Assembly (NCBI GenBank): GCA_002964805.2
Contig: PUDQ02000132.1
Coordinates: 23,296 to 87,295, forward strand
Direction of reading: 5' to 3'
Source of the DNA: Trametes villosa
Lineage: Eukaryota; Basidiomycota; Agaricomycetes; Polyporales; Polyporaceae
DNA length: 64,000 nt
Every line of letters begins with the position of its first letter. Within the stretch, counting starts at the first letter, position 1. Position numbers and translations under genes: made by a program. The notes beneath the pieces are model-generated. The model did no database searches. It worked only from the letters and a program-made list of their open reading frames with translations, and was not told where the DNA came from. Shown here piece after piece: positions 11,700 through 22,319 of the stretch.

Positions 11700-12355
11700 G
11701 CAAGCCTTCAGGCCTCGGCTTCTACGCCTCTGCTGGACCGATCGCCGTCACGGCAGATACCTGACCCTCAGCTACGTGTGGGGCGAGTCTCAACCCCACC
11801 AAACGACCTCGCACAACGTATCCTCATACGACTGCGGCATCGATCTCGCGTGTCTCGTCTCCACATCCAAGAGGCTCCAGTCTCCGTGCCAGACGGAGGC
11901 GCAGAACGGCGGTGATGCGTTCTACGACCCGGCGTCGGACTTGGAGGCGCAGCTCCCCGACTTGATCTCCCTCCCTGGTCCTCCGCCTGTCGGGCGCAAT
12001 TACCGACGAGTGGGGCGATGTGCACAGGAGGTGGTGCGCGATCGCGATGGCGTTCCAGCGCATCCTCCGCACGGACTTTCGCGCGCGCGCTTGTGGCGTG
12101 CCACTCTGATTCAAGATTCGCTCTGGCGGAGCGACTGGGACACCCCTTCGACCTGCCCCGCGGCGTTCCTCGCGTCTTCGTGGTCGTGGGCGACGTTCGA
12201 CGAGAGAGTATGTATGCTGGGTCGCAAGCCTTACCCGCGGGCGATCGCTCCAGATCTCGTTCTATGCGCGCAACTGGATCGGACGGCGAGAAACTCGTAC
12301 TCCTTCGTGGTGGTGGGGGGAATGGATGCCAGTCGAGCACTGATTGACTCCGGTG
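11700..12355 (+). pseudogene. HET-A' remnant (internally deleted)
   Basis: A remnant of a HET-A gene. It keeps RYLTLSYVWGESQPHQTT and the YDCGIDLA stretch, then jumps to the block that follows GWCLQEY in HET-A (CQTEAQNGGDAFYDPAS), a shortened linker, LWRATLIQDSLWRSDWD and a PSWSWA-like SSWSWATFDER. The N-terminal exon, most of the HET core, and the C-terminal third are missing. Sequence identity to HET-A is high in the retained blocks. At about 12,350 it abuts an unrelated truncated gene on the other strand. Confidence 0.75.
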
Positions 12356-13230
12356 AGCTCGCCTTCTGCGGCCGGTGCTCGTCCACCAGCAGCCCCGCCC
12401 GCTTGAACGCCTCCACGATCACGTCTGGCCAACACATATCCAATATGTCCTCAGCCGCTATGTCCTTCTGAGCGCGGGCGGTGTACTCACCTGCGACGCG
12501 TCGCAGCCGCTTCGCGCTCTCGCCCTTGGGCGAAGGGCCGACCCACATCACGTTCGCCCGCTCCTGGGTGCCCCGCTCTGGCTTCATGATGTCCATCCTG
12601 TCTAGTTTCACGCTCAGTTTCTCTCCACCCAGGATCTTCAGGACGCGCGGCCTCAGCTCTTCCAATACGGCCTTGGCTGCATCGAGCGTCCGCGGTCTGT
12701 CTGGAGAGTCTGCGCCGCCGTCTAGCGACATCACACCCAGTGTGAAGTGCAGCCGCCGCGGAGGAATGACAATCGTCGCGTCCAGCCCCGGAATCGCTGG
12801 ATTCGACGCGAGGAGCGCGCTGGTGAACGCGTTCATCGTCTCGCGCAGCTCGGCGTTGTGGCCCTATACATCTGCTGGTCAGAGGTGCCCTCGCTGCGCG
12901 GTATATGCTGTAACGTACGATGGGCAGCGCAATGACTACATTTACCCCTCAGTCCTACACCGATCCCCGGAACGTTTGTGGACACTCACAGTGCGTCAAA
13001 CGCGGTTTAGGAGCCCTGTTTCTTCGAGACTCCACGGTCATTGTCGACGCACCGCCTGGCGCGGGCAAATCGATCGCCACACCCCTCCCTCGCGTGAGGC
13101 CCCGGCACCCTGCCGCGACCACCACCCCGACCGCGCTCTCGTCCTCTTCCGCGACCCCAACCACGTCCGCGCCCCCCGCGCGTCTCGCCTCCAGGAAACC
13201 CAGAGGGCATCTGCTCTGCCGCATGGTTGC
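12356..13230 (-). pseudogene. Truncated AKAP7/2H-phosphoesterase-like gene
   Basis: The minus strand reads GHNAELRETMNAFTSALL, then IPPRRLHFTLGVMSLD, then LDRMDIMKPE, RANVMWVG and VIVEAFKRAGLLVDEHRPQK. This matches the AKAP7-type 2'-5' RNA ligase-like (2H phosphoesterase) family of basidiomycetes. The first catalytic H-x-T motif is present (HFT). The second, expected just after the DEHRP region, is absent because the frame runs into antisense HET-A' sequence at about 12,350. An upstream piece (PRLTH at about 12,995) suggests another exon, but the FLSIPL link is missing. Broken at both ends; probably nonfunctional. Family call moderate. Confidence 0.55.
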
Positions 13231-13579
13231 TCATTCCATCGTGTCCAAACGGTACGCCTGCGCGGTTGTGCGTGTGTATCTGCGCGCTGACTCCTTGTCC
13301 GTGTAGGAGGCGTGCGGTGAACAGTACGCGTGCGAATGGGGTGCGGAAGGACGTTGCTGCAGCTGCAGAGACGGCGTTGTGGAGCATGGCAAGCTCAGGC
13401 GCGGGCGTCCCCGCCTCGAGCTTTGCGGAGTCCGGACGTCGGGCCGTTCCTCCGCCGATGTGGCGGATGCAGGAGAACATGAGGGTGAGCTTTGTCTACC
13501 ACGCTTGATTTCGACCGTACTCACCACAGCTCATCGATCCCTTCGTCCGGCCTTCACACTACCGTCCATTCTGCCCTTC
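13231..13579. other. Unassigned stretch between AKAP7-like and HET fragments
   Basis: The minus strand carries a proline/serine/arginine-rich open frame that may be the decayed N-terminal exon of the AKAP7-like gene. Nothing else is recognised. Confidence 0.25.
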
Positions 13580-13791
13580 GCGCGCACAGGGACACGCTCG
13601 CCTCCGCCGCCGCACGCGCTCATGGTCCCGATAACGACCCCCATCCCCTCCTTTCACCGCGCTCGCCTCCCGCCGACGAAGACACACTACCGCCCAGACC
13701 CACCTCACTCTGCGAGACGTGTGGAGAGCTCGCCACTTCGCCGCACAGTCTGATCTCCTGTGCGACAATGATCCCAGAACTCGCTATCTAA
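13580..13791 (+). pseudogene. HET gene N-terminal fragment
   Basis: The frame reads SPPADEDTLPPRPTSLCETC, the same opening as HET-C (ATEDALPPRPPSVCQSC) and HET-E. It diverges after the C-x2-C and stops at 13,791 without the second C-x-[WL]-C motif, intron or HET core. It is a fragment of a further array member. Confidence 0.6.
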
Positions 13792-13799
13792 CAGGAGAG

Positions 13800-14434
13800 G
13801 ACCCTGAGGACACTGTTGGGCCACCTCGGCGATAAACCATCACCTCGGATTCTCGAACTACTGCCAGGTCTCATTCTCGTCTCAAACAACTCAGACGGAT
13901 TGGAACTCACTATGCACTTCTCGGGCTTTCGTCTTTGCTGGGCATTTGCTGGAATGGTGATATCAATTTCTTGGATCCCCAAACCTCTGCACTTCGCCGA
14001 GTGACGCAACGCGTGTGCTGCTGTATGCGGGGGCCTTCCTCTAGTACCTTAACTGCGTACTTCTGAGTAAAGGTGAGCCCTTGCTTTGCTTTCATGCCAC
14101 TCGTGTATCTGGATACCCCTCCATTACGTTTCGTTGCCTCGAGGCTCGCCCACTCATAGATACTCCCGGCACTCAGCGCTCACCGCTCACCGCGGTAACG
14201 GCGGGCACTTATATAATATCCGGCCTGGATCTCTGGCCGTGTCCACACAGCGCCGTCCGCCCGCTCGTTTCCAGGCGTCTTTGCACGCGCCTGTCGTACT
14301 GTTATTTTAGGGTAAGTTCTGTCTTTCTTAACGCCGAAATGATGCCAAAGTGTGCTCGGACGTCCCCTCCACTCTCTTCTCCTTCTCTTTCTCCTTCCCC
14401 TTCCGCCGCCTCGCCTCCGCTGTGGTACTTTCTT
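13800..14434 (+). promoter_or_regulatory. Upstream region of HET-C', duplicate of HET-C upstream region
   Basis: Runs parallel to 5,740-6,274. Similarity continues to the ATG at 14,435, so the C' copy still has its upstream region. Confidence 0.5.
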
Positions 14435-14807
14435 ATGGACTCCGATACCGACCCAGCACACTCGCCCTCTGGTTGTCCGGCGACCGAGGACGCGCTGCCG
14501 CCTAGGCCTCCCTCCGTTTGCCAGAGCTGCTGGACAGGTCCCGTCGCGGCGTACAGCCAGCTGTTATACCGCGACGCTTTGACTCCGCCGGGTGACAAAG
14601 ACTGTACCAGACAACACTGGTCTTACTCCACTTCACTGAAGAAGCTAAAGAAAGGCGCCGCCACGGGCTGCGTATGGTGCAAGGCCGTCTCCCAGCAGAA
14701 CTTTTCGTGCAGCAGGAAGATGGTAGATTGGGTTTGGGAACGCCCAATCAAGGTCAAACTCGAGCTCTTCTCATTCAAGTTTCTCCGGGACTCGGAGGCG
14801 TCCACCT
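14435..14807 (+). pseudogene. HET-C' exon 1, 5' part (gene interrupted by 24 kb element)
   Basis: ATG at 14,435 gives MDSDTDPAHSPSGCP, nearly the HET-C start, followed by CQSCW and CVWC. The frame is open to 14,807, where the terminal inverted repeat of the large insertion begins. The rest of exon 1 resumes at 38,966. The two parts (373 + 81 bases) total 454, which leaves one base over, exactly the phase needed for the conserved phase-1 intron. The gene therefore has no lesion other than the insertion. Confidence 0.85.
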
Positions 14808-14832
14808 CATCAGCAATCTGCGCAAGTGTCTT
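14808..14832 (+). repeat. Left terminal inverted repeat of the 24 kb element
   Basis: Starts CATCAGCAATCTGCG. The reverse complement of 38,939-38,963 is the same except one base (C versus A at the 11th position). Confidence 0.85.
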
Positions 14833-15200
14833 ACAGGTCTTGGTCTGACCATGATGTCTGGTTAGTGTCTTCCAATAGTCTTTGTCTGATTTTACTGTCT
14901 TGGTCTGTTGAGGGTGGTCTTGGGGACATCAGACACTGTACTTATGAAAATGACATGTGTCTTGCCATCAGAATTTGGTCTTGAGTCAAGCTGTTATCTC
15001 TTACATCAGCATTTTCCGGGGCCTCCTGAATATGTCCTTAGGCCTCCTTGTTTCCTTTCTGGCACTATTTAAGGTCGTAATGCGAATAAGGAGCACAAGG
15101 CAGTGTTTGAGCTCGACCGATCGGATCACTCAGGCGGTCAGAGCGCAATCAGGCCGTAAGGAGTCCGAAGCATAAGGAACTTAAGGGGAGAAAGCCCGCC
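14833..15200. repeat. Left subterminal repeat zone
   Basis: Dense short words GTCTTG, GTCTGA and TGTCTT between 14,833 and 14,990, then 'caggcggtcag' and 'ggccgtaagg' words around 15,130-15,160. The right end has the same two classes of word in mirror order (GTCTTG words at 38,720-38,938; 'cgtaaggcggtcag' in reverse complement near 37,715). Such subterminal arrays are typical transposase-binding zones of large DNA transposons (inference). Confidence 0.55.
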
Positions 15201-15360
15201 AGGCTCGCCACTAGGTGTGCTACAGGCAATATAGCGGTCAGAGATTCATCCCTCGATTCCCAGCTATCGGTGTCAGTGTGCTCAGAGTCATCTATGTGCA
15301 AAGCAACGTGGTTGCCGGCGGCGACAAATCAAATCTGGCACTCCCCTCCGCTCAGCCTCT

Positions 15361-15702
15361 CTACCAGAGAGTCAACGATGAAATGCCCGCCTGAAAAGCT
15401 GCGGACAAGGCGAAATCGTACCGTACCGACATGTAGCGGCAGTCCTTTCGACTTGCTCCCAGGGACGTCAAGCTCGGGACATGGATGACGAAGATGTCCT
15501 CGCCGTTGAAGGACACCGTGACCGTTACCGCCAGCGTCAGCCACAGCTCGTCCTTGAGCGGTGGTGGGCGCATGACCCAGTCGCAATGCCGGCCGTTGGA
15601 TGAGTCCAGTAGCCCGAGCTGTCGACCGTCGAATGGCTCGACCCGCTGCCACGTTTGTTTGTTTGAGGGCAGAGAGCTCTGCGACCCGTCTACCCACGTC
15701 AA
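15361..15702 (-). CDS. Possible coding fragment, unknown
   Basis: Open frame of about 113 codons beginning near TWVDGSQSS, with a hydrophobic beta-rich stretch (DELWLTLAVTVTVSFNG, DIFVIHVPSLTSL). Its composition is more protein-like than neighbouring frames. It ends soon after AAFQAGISSLTLW, and a downstream frame on the same strand (GGHFIVDSLVERLSGGE) could be a continuation after a short intron or frameshift. No family recognised. May be a dying cargo gene. Confidence 0.3.
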   Translation of the reverse strand: MTWVDGSQSSLPSNKQTWQRVEPFDGRQLGLLDSSNGRHCDWVMRPPPLKDELWLTLAVTVTVSFNGEDIFVIHVPSLTSLGASRKDCRYMSVRYDFALSAAFQAGISSLTLW

Positions 15703-17565
15703 CGTCAGGAGTAGCAGTGGTGGCTACTACGGGCGATGGTGGTACGCGCTAGGCTAGCTCGCGCTGCGCGAGCGCATCAGCTACTGCATCGTCAGCGTCA
15801 GCATTGGGCTCGCGGCCCACGAGGAGTCAGACTGGTCGTACTGAGCCGCGAGGCGTGTTGAGCTGAACTTGCTGCGCAGCGTCGGCTGGCTGCGCGCCAG
15901 GATCGAAGCTTGTGTCGGACGCGGCGAAGCTGGCAGTTAACTGTGCCGCCGCCGGGCGAGCGGATGCTGGGGGCTGGAAGCCGCTCATATTGCTAGAGAG
16001 GAGAGGAGAGCCGGTATGCCTGCTGTTCCGAGCACTCTGTGGGTAAGGTAAGTCCGACAGCCGTTGCTGCCCCATTCCAGGGGTGCCCCCACACCCAGAA
16101 TGCGCGCCCGTTGGCGGGTAATCCTCGTAATCGTCCTCTGAGTCCATCTCGAACCCGTCGTGCGCGGGGTAGCCCAAGGGCCCTCCCTGCGCGAAGCCGT
16201 TGCTAAACTGGCCGTTCGCGAACGACGGCCAGACAGCGTGCTCCTCGCTCGCGTACAGACGGCGCACGCTGCGCAAGCCGTTGATCGTGGCCGAGAAGGG
16301 GACAGCGCCGGAGGAGTAGCCGCTCGACTGCGACTCGGAGAGCATTGAGCTGCGCTGCGGCGCAAACAAGCTGTACGCAGGGTCAGCACCCACTTACCGC
16401 CTTCGCGCGCATTGTATCTCTGCGCTGATGATCCGCCTATGTAGGGTTCCTACGGCCCCTCCGCCTCCGCCTGCGGCGCCCGAGTAGCGGCTCTCGCTGC
16501 ACTTCGAGATCTGCTGCGCGGCGCACGCCCATGCGATGCGTCCTCACACGCACTGCTCCGGTCGCTGCCCGCAGCTTGCACGTGGGTTGTGGGCGCACCG
16601 GCAGTGTCCATGGGTGGCGGGCCCTCATGGAGAGTGCGGGTACGGTTGTGGGCACGGCGCGGAGGTCGGATGTCGGACGCGTTGGACGCGTCGGTCGACG
16701 GGACGATGCCTAGTATTGGATAGTCCATACGCGAGGGCGGCAGGTGCGACGGTCCATCCACGAGCGTTGGGATTCGGCATGCCGCAGGTGCACATGAGCG
16801 AACACCTCGAGCACCGCGTCCTCGTTGGATGCGAACCCGGTGCCACACTCGCGGACGGCGGCGGCGGCGTGCAAGCGCTGTTAGAGCACATTCGCGTATC
16901 CGTCGAATTGCTTTGAGGCAAGGAAACCGTCGAGCGTGCCCTGGCTCTCAAGCCCGACTGCGCCGAGCGGGACTCTGCCTTGGGGGACGCAGGGTAACGA
17001 AGTTCTGAAGAGGTGGAGATGCGTGGATACTGACATCTACGGGCGGAATGGGTGGACCGTAACGCGACTGTGCAAAGACACATAACCTACAATCAGCTAG
17101 TCTACGCCTAAGAGACCCGGATTGAAGAGAGGCTTACGCATTCTGTCGCACGGAGGGGAGCCGCACTTCAGATGAACCCGTCCAGAGTTACGACGCGCTC
17201 GCCATGTGCGCCGAGGTGCCCCTTCCGGCAGCTGCTAGCAATAGGCATCATGAGGGCGTGCGGACCACCGCCTGCTGCGGGGGCGCGGCCACAGGAGACA
17301 TCGCTGTCATCGGCATGGAAGAGAAGGCAATGTCGGAGCTATCAAAGGGGATGTTAGTGAAGGGGTTTGTGGATATTTGAGTTGTACTCAGCGATGATGG
17401 CAGGATGTGGGACGGCAAGGTCCGTGACGGTGCTTCGGACACTGGGCGACAATTACGCCGTAACCCTGAGCGGCCAAGGCTCACCACAGGGAATTCCTAG
17501 ACGATCCCGGGCCCGCGTTTGCATCAGATACTACGCTATGGCCACCCGAGATGCAACCGTGAGCG
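15703..17565 (-). other. Possible multi-exon gene remnant, unknown
   Basis: The minus strand has a serine/proline-rich frame from about 16,350 to 15,827 (SSMLSESQSSGYSSG, then DSEDDYEDYPPTGAHSG). A possible 43-base intron sits just upstream (gtaagt...gccgcag, about 16,396-16,354). Further upstream pieces at 16,450-16,920 change frame repeatedly. No start, no family, and no consistent exon chain could be established. It may be a cargo gene truncated when the 17.57 kb element inserted. Confidence 0.25.
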
Positions 17566-19053
17566 ATCATCAGGAAACCCCCCACCAAGCCATTGCAGCC
17601 AGCCAAACTCTATAGTGCATTATAGTCCCCATTGCACTACGTAGTTTCCCCCTGCACAATGTAGAGCAATATTGAGCCCCCCCCCTCTAAAGTCTAACAA
17701 AATCATTATAGAACACTACCTACATACATACCAGGACCGTCCGGACCTCGAGCCATGTTCAGCATGCCAACTGGCGTGCTGTAGATGGTCCGAGAGACAC
17801 GATGAATACGGGCGCATAATTGAAGTAAACAGGCGCCAGCCGCGCTTGTCGCGCCGGAGAAATCCGCGGGCATGGGCCGGGGGACCGAACGGGCGCTTGG
17901 AGATCGCCTATCGCCACGTCAGCCATTTTCGCAGCGCGCGCTCCTTGCCTTTCCTCCTTACTCTATAACGATCTTGCTCCTGACTCTGCTCGGTTTGCTC
18001 CTTGCTCATTCGCGTCCTCCTGGTCATCTGGATCGTCTCTGGGGCCCTTAATAAGCTCAGTATCGGCTCGTATATCAGGTCATCACCGTCCGGCTGGAGT
18101 CTTTCTGCCAGCAAGCACTAGGCTCGGAGCCGGGCAGCCCTCGTTCTGGGTGGACTCCCCCCTCCCCCATCGGCTACAAGAACCTTGGAGAGGTCTAGGA
18201 CTGCACTGGATATGCGGCTCAGGGCTCGCTGCGATGCTCTGGGAGGTTAGCCACCCCGCATAGGTACGTACACCTTGTTTGATGGCTGCCACGCGTGCGT
18301 CCCCTCTGCGGCTTCTCCAGCAGAAGGCGGACAGAAGCTGCGTCGAGCCACGCGGCCTTCGTTACTCGCATCACGACGCGCCGCCACGCACGCGTATGCA
18401 TCCAGCTCTCGAGTCTCCCTCCTGCTCTCTGATGTGTTCGTACACGCGGCTCCCGACAATCGACTGACTTGCGGCCCCCTTGTGCTCTGCTCGGGCTTCT
18501 CAGGTCTTCGGCACTCTTCCCGCTTCTAGCTTGGGCTCTTCTTGTCTCGATGTATCCCGCTTATGGCTCGGCTTCCGGTCTCTTGCTCACTCTGTCCCTT
18601 GTACGCTCGGTCTGTTCTGTGTTGGTGCTTTCGTGTTTCTTGTCGACTGCCATCGCCTCGTTCTCTGTTCTCAGACTGTACTGCCTATCTGGGAAATGCC
18701 CTTGTACCTCTGCCAGTCTCGGGTGCTCGGTATCTCATGTTTCTGCGCTCTGAGTCAGCCTGGCGCTCCTCCCGTCTCGTACCACCGCCAACCTGTTATG
18801 TACTGCATGTATATTTGTTATAGCTGTTAATATAAACCGTTCTTTACCTTGATCCACACGTCCCGAGCATGAATTGCAGGCTGTATTGCGTGAGCAGTAG
18901 GCCTGAATAAGGCGCAATATATAGTGCAATAGTGTGCTATAGAAGTGATGCGCGGTGCTATGTAGTGCTACATAAAGGGGGAGTCGCAATGGTGCAATGG
19001 CGCCTATGTAGACTCCATTGCACCATATTGCAACCGGGGGGTTTCCTGATGAT
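17566..19053. mobile_element. 1.5 kb inverted-repeat DNA element (non-autonomous)
   Basis: Perfect 18-base terminal inverted repeats ATCATCAGGAAACCCCCC at 17,566-17,583 and 19,036-19,053. They are flanked by GCG on both sides (17,563-17,565 and 19,054-19,056), a 3-base target duplication. Near both ends there are related words around 'ccattgca' and 'atagtgca'. No transposase frame lies inside, so it must be mobilised in trans. It is nested in the 24 kb element and lies 22 bases from the LTR element. Confidence 0.7.
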
Positions 19054-19429
19054 GCGAGTTGTTGGCGGCGGATACTGTCGGAAACTGGTGCACTGAGTCG
19101 AGCAGATATCGAGCAGATATCGGGCAGCAAGCAAGCAGACTAGCAAGCAAGTGGGTAGAGCAGTAGATAGCGGTACAAAGAGAGCCTGTAGCTACAGCAC
19201 AGCAGCGAGCTGGCACCCAGGGGAGGACCCCAGACACCGTGGCCCCCAGAACCCCGAGTGAGGGCAGAGGCGCCCCACACTCCGTCCAACACTCCCACTC
19301 GCCGAAAGACCACAACGAGGGGAGTCCACAAATGCGCAAGCAAACAAACAAAAAACGAACCGTGAAGTCCAACGTCCGCACGTGCTCCCACTGACCCTGC
19401 ACAACCTCCCACTGAACTCCAACGGACTC

Positions 19430-20578
19430 CTACGCCTGAATGCGCTTGACGAGGGCGCGACGTTCTTGCGCGGTGCCGACGAAGTTCGGGAGGAGGGCAG
19501 CAGAGAAGGACTCGCCTGAGTCGCTGTCCGAGCCAAGGGCGGCACCAGCCATTGCGTCGCTGAGGTTGTCGTCGCTGGGGAGACCGAGGGATGCATGGAA
19601 GGCCTTCTTGCTGGCACGTCGCGCCCGGGCGAGCTTGTCCCTGATGTCGTCTGGCATGTCGAACATGCAGTGGCGAGCGAGGTGACCACGTCGACCACAG
19701 CGGTGGCAGTCGCGGATGGGATCCCTGGGGTTGAGCCAAGAGAACGACTGGTCATCCGTACCAGAGGACGACTGACCGCCATGATCGGTGTCCGACTCGG
19801 AACGCGCGGGACTAGGGGAATGACGACGCGTCTTCTTCGGCTTCCTGTCCTTCCCCTTCCCCTTCCCCTTCCCGCCAGTGTAGAGTGCGGATGGCGCACC
19901 ACCCGCGCCCTCGGCCTGCTCATCGAGCTTCTCGACGTTCTCATGCTCGGTGAGGAGACTGCGGAGTTCGTCGAGAGTCGGGTCCGAGGTGCGGGTAGTG
20001 AGGAGGTTGCGCACAAGTCGCCACTGGGGGTGGGAGGTGTCGAGGTGCATGATGATGGAGTCGACAACATCGACGGAGGGGGGAGTGTGGCCAAGGGCGG
20101 TGAGGGACTCACTGGCGTGGACGATCGCCTGCACGTAGTCGCCGATAGGCTTCGTGGAGTCGTGCACCGGGTTGTATAGTGCACGCTTGAGCTCAAAGCG
20201 GCGGGAGCGGGTGTCCTTCTCGTAGACCCCCTTCAGGCTCGACCAGATGGTCGCAACGGGGGTGCCCTTCTTGATGTGGGCGGACTTGAGGGTGACGTCC
20301 TTGACCGTGCGCCAGAGGAACAAGAACGCGAGGTTCTCGATGACGTCCCAGGCCTTGATGTCCGCATCGCGGGAGGCAACGGCCGTGTCGGGGGAGGGAC
20401 GGACAGACTCGCCTGTGAAATGGGCCCAGACCCGTTCATCCACCGTGTACATCGACATCTCCACCTCCGTCGAGAACGTCGCCCAGTTGTTGCCATCGAG
20501 CTGGCTGGTAGGGGGGAAGTTGGAGATCGCGTTGGTGACGATGATCTTGACCTTGGAGAGATCGGTAGGGGTCGTCAT
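19430..20578 (-). CDS. Gag-like protein of the LTR element
   Basis: 382 residues from the ATG at 20,578 (MTTPTDLSKVKII); the frame is open upstream to 20,692. The N-terminal half has the Copia gag layout: LDGNNWATFSTEVEM, AWDVIENLAFLFLW, then a region with TIWSSLKGVYEKD and PIGDYVQAIVHASESL. A CCHC zinc knuckle (CHRCGRRGHLARHC) lies near the C-terminus after a basic KGKGKGKDRKPKK stretch. Gag packages element RNA in a cytoplasmic virus-like particle. The frame ends 138 bases before the 3' LTR. Confidence 0.85.
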   Translation of the reverse strand: MTTPTDLSKVKIIVTNAISNFPPTSQLDGNNWATFSTEVEMSMYTVDERVWAHFTGESVRPSPDTAVASRDADIKAWDVIENLAFLFLWRTVKDVTLKSAHIKKGTPVATIWSSLKGVYEKDTRSRRFELKRALYNPVHDSTKPIGDYVQAIVHASESLTALGHTPPSVDVVDSIIMHLDTSHPQWRLVRNLLTTRTSDPTLDELRSLLTEHENVEKLDEQAEGAGGAPSALYTGGKGKGKGKDRKPKKTRRHSPSPARSESDTDHGGQSSSGTDDQSFSWLNPRDPIRDCHRCGRRGHLARHCMFDMPDDIRDKLARARRASKKAFHASLGLPSDDNLSDAMAGAALGSDSDSGESFSAALLPNFVGTAQERRALVKRIQA

Positions 20579-20850
20579 GGTCGATGAGGCAGGGGGGACG
20601 GCGTGAAATGGGGATAGGCGCTGGTAGGTGGTTGTGCTACCAAATATGGTAGTGCAACGCGATGCCGTGCGCCCAAAAAGGAAGTGCAACACAAAGAGTG
20701 GGGGATGAGCTCAGTTAAAGGACTGAGTTTGAGAATGATCAAGGAGTGAAGCACAGTGTTGCTGAAGGGACGTGGAGGAAAGCAAAGCAGTGGAAAAGAG
20801 TGGAAAATGAAGACAGCACCAGTTGTTGAGCTTTGGGTTTAATCCAGCGT

Positions 20851-20866
20851 GGCAGGGCTCATAACC
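20851..20866 (-). promoter_or_regulatory. Primer-binding site, initiator-Met half-tRNA type
   Basis: On the minus strand, directly next to the 5' LTR, the sequence is GGTTATGAGCCCTGCC. Its complement contains GGGCTCATAACC, the anticodon arm of eukaryotic initiator tRNA-Met, so the primer is the cleaved 5' half of that tRNA, as in Drosophila copia and yeast Ty5. The same 16 bases occur at 56,070-56,085. Confidence 0.8.
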
Positions 20867-21087
20867 TGTCGGAAACTGGTGCACTGAGTCGAGCAGATAT
20901 CGAGCAGATATCGGGCAGCAAGCAAGCAGACTAGCAAGCAAGTGGGTAGAGCAGTAGATAGCGGTACAAAGAGAGCCTGTAGCTACAGCACAGCAGCGAG
21001 CTGGCACCCAGGGGAGGACCCCAGACACCGTGGCCCCCAGAACCCCGAGTGAGGGCAGAGGCGCCCCACACTCCGTCCAACAGATAC

Positions 21088-22319
21088 CCCCCATGTCTAT
21101 ATCCTGTGATGTCCAGAAAGCTCTGCGGGTATATCAGACGCAGCGCAGTTAGTCGATGAGCTCGCACATGTGAACGGGGCGACTCACTGTACTGTAAGTG
21201 TTCGCCGGGGAGTGCAAAATACGAGAAGCCTGACATTTTCACTCCTCCTGGGCGAGCCCTGAAGGCCTGACTCACCGCTGGCCCTCTTCTGAAACCGTTC
21301 ATTGAAACAGTCGGGCTACCACATTTAAAGACCGGGCTTTCAACCGTGGTTAATCCGCGGCGAGTGCCAGAAGCTTTCAAGCCGTGTACTTACGATTCCG
21401 ACAGAAAGCGGCTTGTTGTCGAGACCATTGAAACTGAGAGGCGAGCTTAGGGAGTAAGGCGGCCGACGCTACAGAGCAGGAGGTACGCAGCGACGCCATA
21501 GCCAAGTTAGAGAGCGATCAAGGCGTAGCGCATCCGCAGTGGTTCCCCGCAGCCGACAAAAGCATCGCAAGTCATGTGGAATAGGAATGTATCCAGTTTT
21601 GACTCACCTACCGTGGATCAAATGGATGGAATGTCAGAGAGGTACAGCAGTGATGCCAGCGAGAAATTCTGCAATGTACAAACGATGATTCTCACCTCCA
21701 ACTCGAACAGGCGTCGATCATCATAGACCTCTGTGGCTGACTATCTCTGGAATTACGGTAGGACCGTGAGTCTTCTGGTCTGCGCCACGAGAAGAGTCTG
21801 GTGTTCCCTAGGAGCGGTGAAACACTCAATGGTTACCGTGCGTGGCAGGAACCACGATTGGGCTGTAGCCTACGTTGTGCTGCCGCGAGGACCTCGCCTT
21901 TCTCTCAGTAGCACTGCAGTGAACATCAGTACGGTTCTGCCATGCGATTGGGCCGCTGCTAACTGACCAGATGCCATCCTCTGCGGCCGGGGACGCGCCA
22001 CGTAGCATGATGGCGGAAGGAGAACGCGGTAGACGCCAGTGACGGCGGAGACGCACAAGATCCCCTCCGCCTCGGGACCTTGCCTCATCCGATGGAGAGC
22101 GGCTCAACCAAGTCGGGCGGCATTCACATTTGCTTCATGGGTGCATAGTTGAGGCGGGATGCTCGATTTACAGACGGTGGATGTGGGTGCGGAAAGGGTA
22201 CATAGGTATTCTACAAATTCAGCGCGCTCAGATTCCTGTGGTACCGACTCAGACCAGGTACAAGTGAACTGAATATCACGGGCGATGCAGGAAATAGTAC
22301 GTATTGAGCGCAAAGTTAT
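21088..22319. other. Element interior without recognised gene
   Basis: Between the LTR element and the transposase stop codon I see only short frames. It presumably includes the transposase 3' untranslated region. Confidence 0.4.

Larger units (their letters stand above)
19076..21082 (-). mobile_element. 2.0 kb gag-only Copia-like LTR element
   Basis: Two 216-base LTRs (19,076-19,291 and 20,867-21,082), both TGTCGG...CCAACA and identical as far as I could compare. They are flanked by a perfect 5-base target duplication GATAC (19,071-19,075 and 21,083-21,087). The coding direction is minus, so the right LTR is 5'. Only a gag gene lies inside; there is no protease, integrase or reverse transcriptase. 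It must use enzymes from an autonomous relative, possibly one like the Copia at 56 kb, which has the same primer-binding site. Identical LTRs indicate a recent insertion. Confidence 0.88.

Noticed and set aside
15703..17565. A confident gene model on the minus strand
   Set aside because: No exon chain keeps frame, and candidate pieces change frame several times; reported only as a possible remnant.
20850..20867. Initiator tRNA-Met gene fragment
   Set aside because: Only the anticodon-arm sequence is present and it abuts an LTR, so it is a primer-binding site and not a tRNA gene.
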